Below are positions 35,388-47,446 of a stretch of 64,000 nt of DNA, in pieces. The notes under the pieces are model-generated. The model was given only the letters and a program-made list of their open reading frames with translations. It was not told where the DNA came from and ran no database searches. Positions within the stretch are counted from its first letter, which is position 1; the number at the start of each line of letters is the position of its first letter. Source of the stretch: Gelatoporia subvermispora B (lineage: Eukaryota; Basidiomycota; Agaricomycetes; Polyporales; Gelatoporiaceae); the NCBI GenBank assembly GCA_000320605.2, contig KB445795.1:1722693-1786692 (forward strand), written 5' to 3'. Both the position numbers and the translations under genes were made by a program.

Positions 35388-36540
35388 ATGACCCTCACTT
35401 GTAATGTATGTGGATCTTTGTTGTGCGAGGAAGGGCGCAATCGTGCGCACCTCAGCCGTTCAATAGTGGATGAGTGGCTTGCCTTCGAGTCACCGACATT
35501 AATATCCTCGATCGCGGAGTTTGCTAGCACGTGCGTGGGCCTATGACATATCACGTAATATGCAGTAGTATACCTTAAATGGCAGTCTCACTGTCTCAGC
35601 CGCCGATAAATTGGCCCGACATATTTACGACTGTCCTATTGATCTGTCCTTCGTGTACAACGACTACATCATCATTGCATTTCAAGGTATACGCGACAAT
35701 TTTACATACTCCAATTGCCGCAGCCCCTACCTGGTGAAATAAGTTTCCCGCGTCCTCACATGACAAGGATTGCTCGGGAACCATCCTGAGGAATTTGTCT
35801 ACGTCGCTTTTTCTTGTCTTGCTATTTCATCAGCTTTCCTTAGCTCCCCAATGTCCAGTGGAATCGTTCTGGTTCAGGGCTTCCAGGAACTTACTCAGCT
35901 TGTATCCAGGCTCGTCTCCTATCCTACTGTGGTGAACACTTGGGCGACGGAGATGAGCCACACGTCTATTCGAGGCGTTCCAAAAGACTGGGCCAGGGTG
36001 AACCTATTTCACAATCATTTGCTGTCTATCATGTAACCTCCAGCGGAGACCCTGAGTAGCATGGGTGAGTGACTATACTTGATGGCCGTATATCTAGACA
36101 GGTGTGGGCCACATCATGTAGGTGGCTAGATGCATAGTAACAAATGATCCCTCTCAGTAAGTTGCATGCAAGCAATTTCTAACATATCCGATCCTAGGGC
36201 TGACTTCTGTGACGTATACTTGACGTGCTTTGCATACAAAGAGCTTGGCGAGACCAGTATAGGTCTAGTATTTGCAAATTATGAGGACACGGTGACCAGA
36301 GCATCGAAGGTCGGGTGTTGACGTTGGGTTTTAGGCCAGCCCGAAGGCTCTGGGGCTTGGTACCCCATGTTGTCACAACCCGCAAGCTACGACGATGCGT
36401 ATGTAAATCGGATGTTCCAGATCTCCTGCAGCGAGATGAGCGGCACCTGGAAGGCAACTCAGGGTGTCATCGTCCGACTTGTGGCTCAATTTCACCTTCC
36501 ATCTATGATAAAGGCCTCTTTAGAACGCGGCGCGCCCGGC
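35388..36540 (+). CDS. Possible multi-exon hypothetical gene
   Basis: I do not recognise this. Several coding-like pieces lie in order on the plus strand. The first is ATG 35388 MTLTCNVCGSLLCEEGRNRA with a Cys-x2-Cys pair. The second is YTLNGSLTVSAADKLARHIY then DCPIDLSFVYNDYIIIAFQ at about 35570-35686. After an intron comes GLLGNHPEEFVYVAFSCLAI (from about 35768), then LVSYPTVVNTWATEMSHTSI, ADFCDVYLTCFAYKELGETS (from about 36200) and YDDAYVNRMFQISCSEMSGT. Some joins fit GT...AG with phase (the GLLGN join is clean), but others do not resolve. The gene may be real with small exons, or decayed. The stop is unresolved and the end given is approximate. It is divergent from GCN3. Confidence 0.3.
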
Positions 36541-37454
36541 CGTCAACGATGTAAGGTCCAGCGCGCCCCCGCCTCAGGTAACCGGCAATCGGTTGCGAGG
36601 GCGGTGACGGTCTTGGACAGCAGGGTTCCCTGGCGCCCACAAATAACGTCATATGTTAATGGACAGCGGAATTATTTCATCACCAAAATTCGCTGTACAA
36701 ACGGATAGAGTTGGATCGCAAGCTGAATTTCGGTTTCATTGGGAAGTCCTCGCACACCCGAGTGAATCGGGAGCGAGTCGGTGCCTATCCATGGATGCAG
36801 ATTGGCTCACATGCTCTATTTCTCCATGCATCGAGGCGAGAGGATGCAGCGTCGGTGAACTGGGCGGCCGGTGTACCGCCTGGGAGGGCGAAGTCCGGAC
36901 CCCTGCCGCCCAGCCCGCACTCGAAGATGCGCTCAACTTTTGCGCCGATGTTGCCTTATATGAACAATGCTAGTGAGAAACCAAGTTCAGGGCCGGCCAG
37001 GGCGCAAGGGACGGGATCATTAGTATGAAAGCTTGTGAGACCTTTTCAATTTTCGACCCAAAATAACTCTCTTTGTGACCATTCCGGCGATAGATATGGG
37101 TGAAATATGGGACGGTTTGCTCATCGAAACACGTTTCGCGACCTTGCCGCGTCGGAACGTCGCACCACCCCATGTCGCCCGCCACCCGTTGCGATCGCGA
37201 GACCAATTTTAGTTGGTTTGGCGCGACGCCCGTCGACAAAACTCGGAAAAATATCATGTCCTCCCCCTCCCTCCCTCGCTAAGCCTCCACGGCACACGCC
37301 TGCACGCACTCGATCATCGTCGACCGCTCGCGAAAGCGTCGCCGAAGCCACGCCCGTGATCCACACTTTCGAGTGCTGGAACACGCCAGGCGTCCAGGGT
37401 GTCGTTCTGAGGTCAGTTTTCCATCATCCCAACTGTTCTCTGCATCAGAAAAAC
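36541..37454. other. Gap without supported gene
   Basis: These 0.9 kb hold overlapping frames of about 105 codons (36653-37028) without motifs. From 37107 a frame is open into the next gene. Its first 116 codons are Arg/Pro/Ser-rich and look like translated 5' leader, so I treat this as promoter and leader. Confidence 0.35.
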
Positions 37455-38165
37455 ATGACCGACTTCCGCCAGCCGTATTTCCCTCTTCGCCGTCCCCCTC
37501 GTCGCGTAGACCATATTCCCTTCATAATTCCCCGACGTATCGCCATGTCTGCCCCCCCACCTCAAGTCGTATTCAGCAATGATATCGCGAACATGGACGA
37601 ATGGGCTAGGCGCACTGGCATACCGCTTACCACGGCGGACGCGCTGGGTCTAAACTATGCTCGTGCCCGGAGATGGCTAATGTCCATTCGAAGCCAACTC
37701 TTGCAAAACCATGGCTGGCACGACGTCGTCCCATTGGAATCCCGGTTACTGTTTGACATCGACTGCCCGTCGCCGTACCGGTCTCCTCAAGGTCTTCCGC
37801 GTAGTCCAAACATGCGCCTCCAAATCCCGGCGAATGCCTCGACCTTCTTCTCTCGGGAGAGGCGCGTACAGTGGGAAATGGTTTTCCACAGCGCTCTCTT
37901 TCCTGGCATGCGACACACTGTTCCAGCAATCGGCGACTTGCTGCACCTCTTACAATGCCTTCTCACTGGGATGCTAGTCCTCGTGAAGGAAGAGGTTGTT
38001 CCTGGAGAGGGGGTTTACAGGACCATCCGAGCATTGCCACCGGCCGAGTGGATTCAGGCTCACGAAGCGAGTCTTGTAGAAATCTTCGGACCATCGCATT
38101 ACCGCCAGTTATTCAAGGCAGCGGCCGATAGGAAAGTCGCCTTCAAGCTGGAGCGCGCGCCATGA
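37455..38165 (+). CDS. Single-exon hypothetical protein
   Basis: An uninterrupted frame with plausible composition, unusual here because almost every other gene has many introns. From ATG 37455 it reads MTDFRQPYFPLRRPPRRVDH. A second in-frame ATG at 37545 (MSAPPPQVVFSNDIANMDEW) may be the true start. The body is globular and helical: ARRTGIPLTTADALGLNYAR, ARRWLMSIRSQLLQNHGWHD, RRVQWEMVFHSALFPGMRHT and IGDLLHLLQCLLTGMLVLVK. It ends FKAAADRKVAFKLERAP with TGA at 38163-38165. The frame extends to ATG 37107, but that part looks non-coding. No signal peptide, membrane span or known domain is visible. Confidence 0.5.
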   Translation: MTDFRQPYFPLRRPPRRVDHIPFIIPRRIAMSAPPPQVVFSNDIANMDEWARRTGIPLTTADALGLNYARARRWLMSIRSQLLQNHGWHDVVPLESRLLFDIDCPSPYRSPQGLPRSPNMRLQIPANASTFFSRERRVQWEMVFHSALFPGMRHTVPAIGDLLHLLQCLLTGMLVLVKEEVVPGEGVYRTIRALPPAEWIQAHEASLVEIFGPSHYRQLFKAAADRKVAFKLERAP

Positions 38166-39286
38166 CTTGGCATATCCTTGGATTCTGGCACGTCTACAAG
38201 CTCTTCCTAGGCCGTTTCAAATAAGCCCATGACACTACATGACAGCCTTGCTCTACCGCGGCCCGGACGTATTCTGCGTTTAGGATGAAGCATCCTCGCA
38301 TCCCGGTCCGACCAGCTCACTTCTTTACCCTCAGTAGTCGTAACTAATGCTCCTCTTCCGCTTCTGCTACATTATTCTTGTCGTAATGCGTGATAGCCTA
38401 TCGCAGTACAGTTATTGCTGTATTTACCTGTTCCAAGTATGATATCAGAGGTACTAGTACGCATATGCTTAGTCCACGTACTGTATGTTCTCCGGGGCTC
38501 CTGTAATGTCATGCCAGGCGTTGAGCGCGTTGTGTTTCCTCACATGAGTTGTAGCCCGATCGACCGCAGTATAGCCTCCGATGCATAGCGGATGCATCGA
38601 GGCTCGTAGTGTTCGGTCCCGCAGGGCGGTGATTGGCGAGATGACGACATCGTCGCAAGGTGTAGATGAGAACATCGAGGCCCCAGAGTCCGTGCATGCA
38701 TTGCATATGCCTCCGAGAGAGCGGCCGCTGTTAGAGCGGTGTCCAGACACACAGCTTTGTCATTCAACTTCGGCGACACGACTAGTGATCATCCACGACA
38801 CTCGGGATGGACAAACATGAGCTGGCCTAGAGCGGGATAGATCCATGACTGACATGAGGTGATGACTCCCAAAAACATAGCAGAGGATGACGGACGAGGT
38901 CTTAGGGCAAAGGTGGATCTGAAGATTGTTTATCGTCACTGCCGACTTGCTCCCGACAGCGCGGGGTGTATGGTTAGTCTAACACATGCTAGGCGCGAGG
39001 CAAGAGGCGCCACAAAGCAGAAGGTTCATCTCAAGGATCGTCGGGATGAGATTACAGCTCTGGGACACGCTGCGCGGGACGGCAGCAGGTGGGCCAACTG
39101 AGAGCCGCTGCTGTCACACGCCGCTCGGAACCAAAGCGCGACGCGATCGAGCCTCAAGGCTACGCGCTCATCACGCGTGGTGTCCGTAACACATCACGTG
39201 TAGTTACACGCGTGACATACCGCGTTGGAGTGTGCACGGTTGGAGGTGGAAGGCCTCATCTTCGGTGTACAACTCCCTCCCTGGCT
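38166..39286. other. Intergenic region upstream of STU2
   Basis: This 1.1 kb gap is free of supported genes. Frames of 80-93 codons at 38469-38820 lie on both strands and have no motifs. The last 120 bases hold the candidate STU2 promoter elements listed separately. Confidence 0.45.
39173..39213. promoter_or_regulatory. Paired ACGCGT boxes with CACGTG upstream of STU2
   Basis: ACGCGT occurs at 39173-39178 and again at 39208-39213, with CACGTG at 39195-39200 between them. They lie 109 to 74 bases before the STU2 ATG. The motif matches the MluI cell-cycle box bound by MBF in yeasts. The role is inferred. Confidence 0.5.
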
Positions 39287-42200
39287 ATGGACGGTGCTGC
39301 TCCTCCAGAGGAGGACTTCAACTCACTTCCAATATCTGAAAGGCTTGCACATAAAAACTGGAAGGCGCGCGTCAGTGCATATGAGTCTCTAATCAAGACA
39401 TTCCAAACCACTGCTTCCGACACAGACCCTGCCTTCAAGCCTTATATCAACAACCCGGATCTGCTCAAGAAAATTGTCACGGATGCTAATGCTGTTGCTC
39501 AAGAGAAGGGTGTTGAATGTGTGGTGAATTTGGTGAAGTTTGCAGGCGAGACGGCCGCAAGGACGAGGGAAACTATTGTCCCAGCTCTGGTCGACAAGTG
39601 CTTCGGCTCCACACGAGCAGGGACCAAGAATCAGGCCGTTGAACTTGTTCTCCAATATGTGGAAGTGGAAAATGGCGGCACAGCTGTGATCGTATGTCTC
39701 AACTCAATGCGCGGCAGGTCGTCTGGCTGATGTGGCTGTAGGAAGATATACTACCTGGCTTGGGTGCCAAGCAGCCCAAAGTCGTGGCGGGTTGTGTGAC
39801 AGCTTTGAAGGAGATCGTTCGGTACGTCTCACGACCTCCTACCACGATATACATCGTAATATCTGCGTACAGCCTCTTCGGCACTGGTGCGACACCACCC
39901 GCCCCAGTTCTGAAAGCCTTGCCCAAGATCTTCGCACACTCGGATAAGACGGTCCGTAGCGAGGGAACGCAGCTCGCACACTCATTATATCAATACATCG
40001 GACCAGGCATCGAGCAATGGCTGTCTGATTTGAAGCCCGTCCAAGTAAAGGAGCTGAAGGAAGCGTGGGAGGCAATGGAGAAGGAGGGGAAGGGGCGGGG
40101 TAGCTTGAAGCCCGAGAGACTGACGCGCGCTGCTGCTCGAGAAGCGGAAGCAAACGCAGGAGCCGGAGATGCAGCAGAAGGCGATGATGCCGTTCAAGAA
40201 GGTAAGTTCCTGTGGAAATAGCACTGACCATTGCGTTGATCATACGTTTCTAGACATGATTCCCCCTGATCCGCGGATGTTCGCGGAAGAAGTGGACGTC
40301 GTCCCGAAGCTCCCAGCTACTTTGCAGGCCTCCCTCGGCTCGTCCAAATGGAAGGAACGAAAGGAGGTACTGGATGAGCTGCTCACGCTGGTCAATGCCA
40401 CACCCCGAATCAAGGATGTGCCACAATTGGGCGAATTGGCGAAGTCGCTCGCTACGTGCGTGCAGAAGGATGCGAATATCAACTGCGTGATGGTGGCAGC
40501 GCAGTGTATAGAGTCACTTGCCAAAGCGGTAATGTCTCCTTTCGGCCGTTACAAGGAAAGCATAGTACCTCCCATGCTGGAGAGATTGAAGGAGAGGAAG
40601 GCAAATGTCACGGACGCGATTGGCGCAGCCTTGGACGCTGTATTCATTACGGTATGCTCCACCCATCCACCGGTGCACGACATCATATCAATTCCAGCTT
40701 TCAGACAAGCCTTCCCGATATTCTTCCGGATGCTCTACCTGCTCTTAACTCCAAGAATCCCCAAGTGAAAGAAGGTACTCTGAAGTTCTTGGCCAGATGT
40801 CTTGCGACTTCGCCCACAGCTCTCCCCGCTCCTCAGATCAAGCCACTCTCGGAGGCATTGGCATCTTTGCTTGAAGATTCCTTCGAGGGTGCCAGAAACG
40901 AAGCTGCTATGTGTCTTGGAACACTCATGAGGATGGTTGGGGAGCGACCCATGAATGCACTCATGGATAGTCTTCCCGACATGAGGAAGGCAAAGGTCAA
41001 GGAAGCGTACGAGAAAGCTACAGTCAAAGCCAAAGCCGGTGCAAGTGCTCCCAAGCCTGCAGCGCCGCCTGCAGCGAAGGAGCCGCCAAAGAAGAAGGCC
41101 CCATCTCACAAGCCAGCGGAACCCGCACGTTCCGCTGCACCTGCCTCAGTGCCAGAGGAGGACTTGCTGGGTTCCACTGAGGATAAACCGCTTAAGAAGC
41201 CTCCTGCGCGACTCATGGTATGTCTCTGGCGCTCATATGTCGTTCCCTTTGAGTCCAACTACAATCTCGTTGTTAGACGAAGAAGCCTGCTGCGGCAGGT
41301 ACTCCTCCTGCGACTGCTTCCCCTGCTTCTGCACCTGCTGTAAGTGCACCAGCGAAGAAGCTTCCTCCATCGGCTACAGGAGCAGCAGCGAAGCCCGGCA
41401 AAGCCGCAGCACCTCCCCCTCCTGGAGCGCTCGATACATTCAAGTACAAGCATACCCCGGAAGATGCGGAGGCACTCGCTGCAGACCTTATCCCCACCAA
41501 TCTGGCTGCGGACTTTGCAGATTCCAACTGGAAGACGCGATTGGCGGCTCTAGAGGAGATGACCACTTGGGTTCAAGGTGCAGCTGCAGACCTTGACGCT
41601 GAAGTCGTCGTCAGGTTCTTGGCGAAGAAAGGCTGGTCCGAGAAGAATTTCCAGGTCCGTATGCCGCTCATCTTTGCCTGAAGATTTTTCGCACGTGACA
41701 TGCGCTGATCTCTGGTCTTTCTTCTAGGTTTCAGCAAAGCTTTACGGCATTCTTGGGATCTTAACTGAGCACTGTCCTTCTTTCGGACGTTCATGCGCTG
41801 CCCTGTGCATTCCTCATTTGAGCGAGAAATTGGGAGACATGAAACTCAAGAAGCCCGCTGGCGATACGCTGTTGCTCTTCGCAGAGAAAACCTCTTTGCA
41901 ATTTGTTTTGGGCCATGGTATGGCATCGTTCTCCTTGGATATGGACGGTTTCTCATGTTGCGTGTGACATAGCATATGAGCCTCTCTCCAAGCAGAAAGC
42001 TCCCAAAGTTTTGGCGGACGCTCTGACCTGGGTCGAGCAATCATTAGCAGAATTTGGTATAGCCGGGCTTTCCTTGCGCAACTTGATAGAATTCCTCAAG
42101 GCTGCCCTGAAGAACTCGAATGCGGCCGTGCGGACTAGCGCTACAAAGACCCTTGTTACGGTGAAACTGTTTGCGGGTTCATGTGAGTTTTTTCAGCGTC

Positions 42201-45200
42201 GTCCCGAGGTCCTCTCACTGACAGATTCTCACAGCCATCAAGGATCTGCTCGAAGATGTTAATCCACAATTGCTCAATACCATCATGAGCGAGTTCGATA
42301 AAGTAGAGGGTACACCAGCTCCTCAACCAACCCGGACCTCTGCAGATCTTGCGAATATGGCGCCAGCAGCTGGGACAACCGGGAAAGCCGGAGCTGCAGG
42401 TGGAGGCGACCCCTTGGACGACCTATTCCCTCGTGTCGAGCTCGACGGTCTGCTCAAGGGCACCACTATCTTGACTGATGCCAAGAGCGATGCCTGGAAG
42501 ACTAAGAAGGAGGCTCTTGAGACATTACAAGCCATTCTCGATCAAGGTGCAAATAAACGCCTCAAGCCCAACATGGGTATGCGTCATTTCTACATCTTTG
42601 GGAGCGTGTGAATATACCATCAATTAATGTACGTGTCTAGGTGAGATTGGTCAAGTGTTGAAGGCGAGAGTGACGGACAGCAACAAAGCTGTGCAGTCGC
42701 TTGCTCTCGATATCGTTTCTCGGGTAGCGACAGGAATGGGCAAACCGTTCGACAAGCACACACGCCTCTACGCGTTACCAGTGGCCACCGTGCTTTCTGA
42801 TCAGAAGGCCCCCATCAGAGCAGCCGCTCTGCAAACCCTGACATCTATTGCAACCGCATGCGAGGGTGTGGAGTCGATGGTGGCTGGACTTACGACAGCT
42901 CTAGAGTCTTCAAATCCCCTCCAGAGGGCATCCCTCCTCAATTGGATTGCAGACTGGTTCAAGGAGCACGAACCAACACCTGGATTGGATCTGAGTAGTT
43001 GGGCGGCCCCCATCGTTGCGTCTCTTGACGACCGCAGCGCGGATATTCGAAAGGGTGCACAGGCCATCCTGCCCACCCTCATTGCATGTACCGGGTATGA
43101 CTACGTCATACAACAGACTAACTCTCTGAAGCCAGCTTCTCGCGCAAGTGCAACACCTCTGATTCAGGCGGCCCGCGGTGCTGCCCCAGCCTCGACTGCT
43201 CCCGTGGCTCCCTCAGCGAAGGCCACGCCTGCCGCCGCTCCTGCGAAGTCTTCAGCACCTTCTGCAGCATCGAAGGCAGCCCCCACGAAGGCTGCGCTAT
43301 CCAAAGCTTCACCTTCTAGCCCCCCTCCACGCGACGAGCCATCCCCAGTTCCGGAGACAGCGAAGGCTGCGTCAAGCAAACTCACAGGAGTACGGCGCAG
43401 ACTGCCTCAAGGGACAGCCTCAAGCGGGGAATCGAGGTCTGAGACGCCAGTCGAGGGAAATACTACTCGGCTCCAAAGCAAACTAGGTGCCGGCCTGAAG
43501 CGCTCTGGTGCAGCGAGCATCTCTTCTGCGAAGGCGCCTACTTCTCCTGTGCCTGAGGCTTCTACTCTGCCGTTCACAAGTGCCAATGTAGATGCCAAGA
43601 AAGCTCGTCTTGCAAAAGATGCTCAGAAGTGGGTCAACGAGGCAGGTCCCACAAAGAAGGACCTCGCAGAACTTCTGCAGCATCAAATGGAGCCACACGC
43701 CTCGAGGGAGTTGCTCAGCCTTCTGTTCAGCCACGACCACAGTGCTGTGAATGACCACGTATCGGGCCTGTCGATGATGCATGATTTCTATTCCGGTGTG
43801 CAAGCTGGCGAGGACAAATATGGCGTATCATTGGAACGGTTGCAGGACGTCTGCCTAGCTAATTCTGATCTCGCTTTGAAATATGCGTCTCTTAAGGCTC
43901 ACGAGCCGCAGTCCAATTTGGTACAGAAGTGCTTGGATGTTGTGGAGGCGGTGCTGGGATTCATGCAGACCGTCGACTATCAACTTGCAGACCCAGAGGC
44001 TTGGTGCTTCATCCCGACGATGGCGTACAAGGTATGTATCACTTCAAAGCGGACGCTACAGACGCTGACATTTTCGCAGCTTGGCGACGCACGTGAACCA
44101 GTGCGAGCGCGTGTTGCTCTCATAATCCAATCTTTGACGAAAGTCTATGCTTTCAGTCGGGTCTTCCAGATCCTGCTTGAGCATGGATTGAAGTCCAAGG
44201 TAGCGAAGACTCGGCAAGGGACACTGGACGAACTTGCTAGCCTGCTGAAGAGGTTTGGCGTGGGCGCATGCGAACCTAGTAAATCTTTCCCGGTGATCGC
44301 GTCCATGATCTCGGATAAAGATCCTCAAGTTCGTAAATCGGCTCTCGTAGCTTTGAGGTTTGGACCTTCATGATACAACCCATGACAAATTGTTGACAGT
44401 ATACGTCTGGCTTTAGTGAAGGTTACGTGCTAGTCGGCGAAAGTATCTGGTCACTTGTCGGTCGTCTCTCTCCCAAGGATAAGACACAACTGGAGGAGCG
44501 ATTACGTCGGGTTCCTGGCGCAAGCACACCGGAAAAACCGGACGTCACTACTCATGCAACTCGATTAGGGACGGCAGCAGCAGCAGCACGATCAGGTTCA
44601 CCTGCCCCGGGAGCTATTCCTCGACTAGGCAGTATTCCTCGTCCTCATAGTCCTGCTGTGGCGCCACCATCCCGGTTGGCTCGACCGACTTCCCCGTCTT
44701 ATGCTGGCCGTTCTTCTTCCCCGGCTCCATCCAGCATCGGTAGGCCGACCTCACCCGCTAGCAAGCTTGGAAAGTCACCTGGCCCGTCTCAGTTACCTGG
44801 AAGAGCATCGCCCTCAGGCCTCGCACGGCCGAAGAGCTTCTTACCTTCACGTTTGGGGCAACCGAAGACACGTCTTAATGGCCCTACACCGACATATTCT
44901 TCAGCACCCACTTCCTCATATGAAACTATCCGGCAGGAAGAGCCACCCACACCCGTCACGAATGGCAGCCGCCCCCCTATCCAGGAGTACGAGGAGGAAG
45001 ACCTGCAAGACGTTGAACCCCCTCTGAATGCATTATCCAACGACATCACAGTGACGATCTCGAGCATTCTGAGTAATGACCCTACCCGTAGTGTCGAGGC
45101 ATTGAAGAAGGTCCAGAAAGTGCTTGAAATCGGTCCTGATAACGGCCCTTCATCCCCGGAATATCGCGAACTTGCCGAACACACGGAAGGCTTGATTGAA

Positions 45201-46841
45201 ACTATCACCTTGCAGATGGCTCATGTCTTTGAGCGGCCGGGGGACCTTACACTGCAGGAGAACTTCAGGCTTGCTAAGCATCTCATTCAGACGCTGAATG
45301 CATTTTGCGATCACACGTTCTTGGCGGAATCGTTGACCGTAGATATCTTGACGTCATTACTTGAAGAGTTGACCTTGCGGCTACTACAGACGGACAATAA
45401 TCCTGATAATCGTATCAAGGACCTGTCGCGGTTCATCAATATGATCATTCTTCGGCTCTTCGCTACTGGGCGACGGATGTCGATATTCAGGTGAGCAAAA
45501 GGGGATCGAGGGTCGATTAAGCGCTCACAATAGCCATAGAGCATTGTTTGCCTTATTACTCCAGATCGTCAAGCCATTCCCGAGTAATGGCACCCCTCCG
45601 GACTCGCAAGAGGCGAAGGTGGCTGAATTGGTCCTCAAGTGTGTTTGGAAGCTCGCAAGAAATATACCGCAAGACTTGGAGAAGCAGGTCCTGGACCCCG
45701 TGGAGTTGTTCCCCGCGGTTGAGCACTTCTTGCAGTCGGTACCTCCCAATGAGTGGCGAGCAAGAGCCACGAACAAAGTACCATGCGGTGACATGCCACT
45801 GAGGACTATCAAAGTTATCATTCAGCATGTAGTGGGTCAGTCGTGCGTTGAACGATTTCCCGAAGCATAGCTAATACATAACTACCGTAGCTCATCATGG
45901 AGATGAAGTTTATGATCTTCTCTCTGCATCCTTCGACGACCCATCTGCGACAATAGTATACCCCTACGTCTATCGCATTCTAAACTCCTCGACAAAAACA
46001 GCAGTAGAGCTCCCAATGCGTCCGAATGGCATCACCCGCGATCTTGTTGCACGAGAGTTATCCCCCGCAATTGGTCGTGCCGCATCCCCACACGGGACGT
46101 CGTCGTCGGTTGCCTCGGAACACCGCCGCCAGTCCTCGTCTAGTCATGCTCGAAGTCAGAGCGTCTCGTCTACGAATGGGCATGGGAATCCCGCTGCAGA
46201 GCCAGACCCTGATGAGCAGCTGAACGTCATCATTGCTCACATCTCGAGCGAGACTACGGGCGCTATGCACAAGGAGGGCATCACGGAGTTGCACCATTTC
46301 CTAAAGGCGTACCCGCACAAACGGGCGCGAGTAGATAAAATGCTTGAGTCGACGGGTACTGCGTTCCGCAAGTACATCACGCGTGCCTTAGCGAGCCGTG
46401 CAGCGGAAGACGACGAGAGGAGTGTTGCTGTGGCTGACACACTTTCTAGTATGTCTCACTTTCCCCTATTCCTCCAGATGAAGGCTCACGTGGCGTCGTA
46501 GAACTCGAGTCGAACGGTCGTGACCGCACGCTTAGCTCCTCAAGCTATTCTCCAAGTGGGTTTCGTCTAGTCCGGACTGGGCACGCCTTACTGACAGGTC
46601 GAGACCATTAGATCCAGAGTCGGCCCGCGCTCAGACGCCTCAAACACCCACATCTCCCGTGAGCGTCCGTCCCGAGACGACACGGTCTCCACCCCGGTCT
46701 AGTCTATCCGATCTGCCCGATCCTCAACTAGAAAAGCTGTCAAGACTGCACAACATCTTCCAGTACCGCTCGAGCATCGCAAGCAACGGGTCTTCGCAAG
46801 GCCGTTCGACACCATCAGAACTCACGCGACCTTCCGGGTAG
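39287..46841 (+). CDS. STU2: XMAP215/Dis1/Stu2-family microtubule polymerase with five TOG-like units
   Basis: These proteins capture tubulin with TOG domains and speed microtubule plus-end growth at spindle poles and kinetochores. ATG 39287 gives MDGAAPPEEDFNSLPISERL. TOG1 follows with the tubulin-contact Trp (HKNWKARVSAYESL). TOG2 starts near 40300 (SSKWKERKEVLDELL). A Lys/Pro/Ala-rich linker (about 41040-41420) leads to TOG3 near 41430 (DSNWKTRLAALEEM). TOG4 starts near 42405 (SDAWKTKKEALETL). A second basic Ser/Ala/Pro linker follows at 43170-43590. A fifth HEAT unit lies at about 43600-44500 (EAWCFIPTMAYKLGDAREPV, VAKTRQGTLDELASLLKRFG). A third disordered Ser/Pro linker (44560-44990) precedes a helical C-terminal region (ITVTISSILSNDPTRSVEAL) that ends at TAG 46839-46841. 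About 15 short introns interrupt it. The next gene in tandem is a GPAT. Confidence 0.9.
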
Positions 46842-47446
46842 AAGGGCGCACTATCTTTGTCGTCATATATGATATCTGCACTCTGTATAATACCATCATG
46901 GGGACTGTAGGATCGTGCCTTGGGCATTGTTAGATCGTCCACAGGAATGGAAGGCAGCCTGTGCACATGTACATAGCCAATTATTCCAGCGATCTCTTCC
47001 GTTTGATAGTAGTGTCTAATAGCCGGTGGGGCAATGGGGTTATAGCAGCTGCGCGCTGCGGGGGCGACTCTCGCTCTCTCGCCACGTACCGGTATATAGT
47101 CGAACACGATACAATCGCGATCAACGAGGACGAGCCTCGACTGCTCTCGCATGGCATCCTCTAGATTGCTCTAGTGCACTACTCGTCAGAAGGTCCGCAT
47201 GGAGCTGGTGTGAGCTGCAGTGCAGGTACTGAATAGACGCAGCGCGTGCGAGGTCGCCATTCGGACCCGCGTCCGAGCGTCTAAAGGCGACGTTGGGACT
47301 GACGTCTGCTGGGCGTCCGAATCCGAGCGTAACTGCCAGTGTATTCTCTCTGTACCTCCTTTCTCCACCTGTACTATCACCGAACAGTGCGAGAGACTTT
47401 GGGCTGATATTCATCTTGCTTCACGTCTCCTCCGTGTTCCTACCTC
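46842..47446. other. Intergenic region between STU2 and the acyltransferase
   Basis: A 605-base gap between two plus-strand genes, with only short motif-free frames. It is presumed STU2 3' flank and GPAT promoter. Confidence 0.4.

Noticed and set aside
37107..37454. N-terminal extension of the single-exon gene back to ATG 37107
   Set aside because: The 116 codons are Arg/Pro/Ser-rich with no domain character and look like 5' leader; later in-frame ATGs are more plausible.
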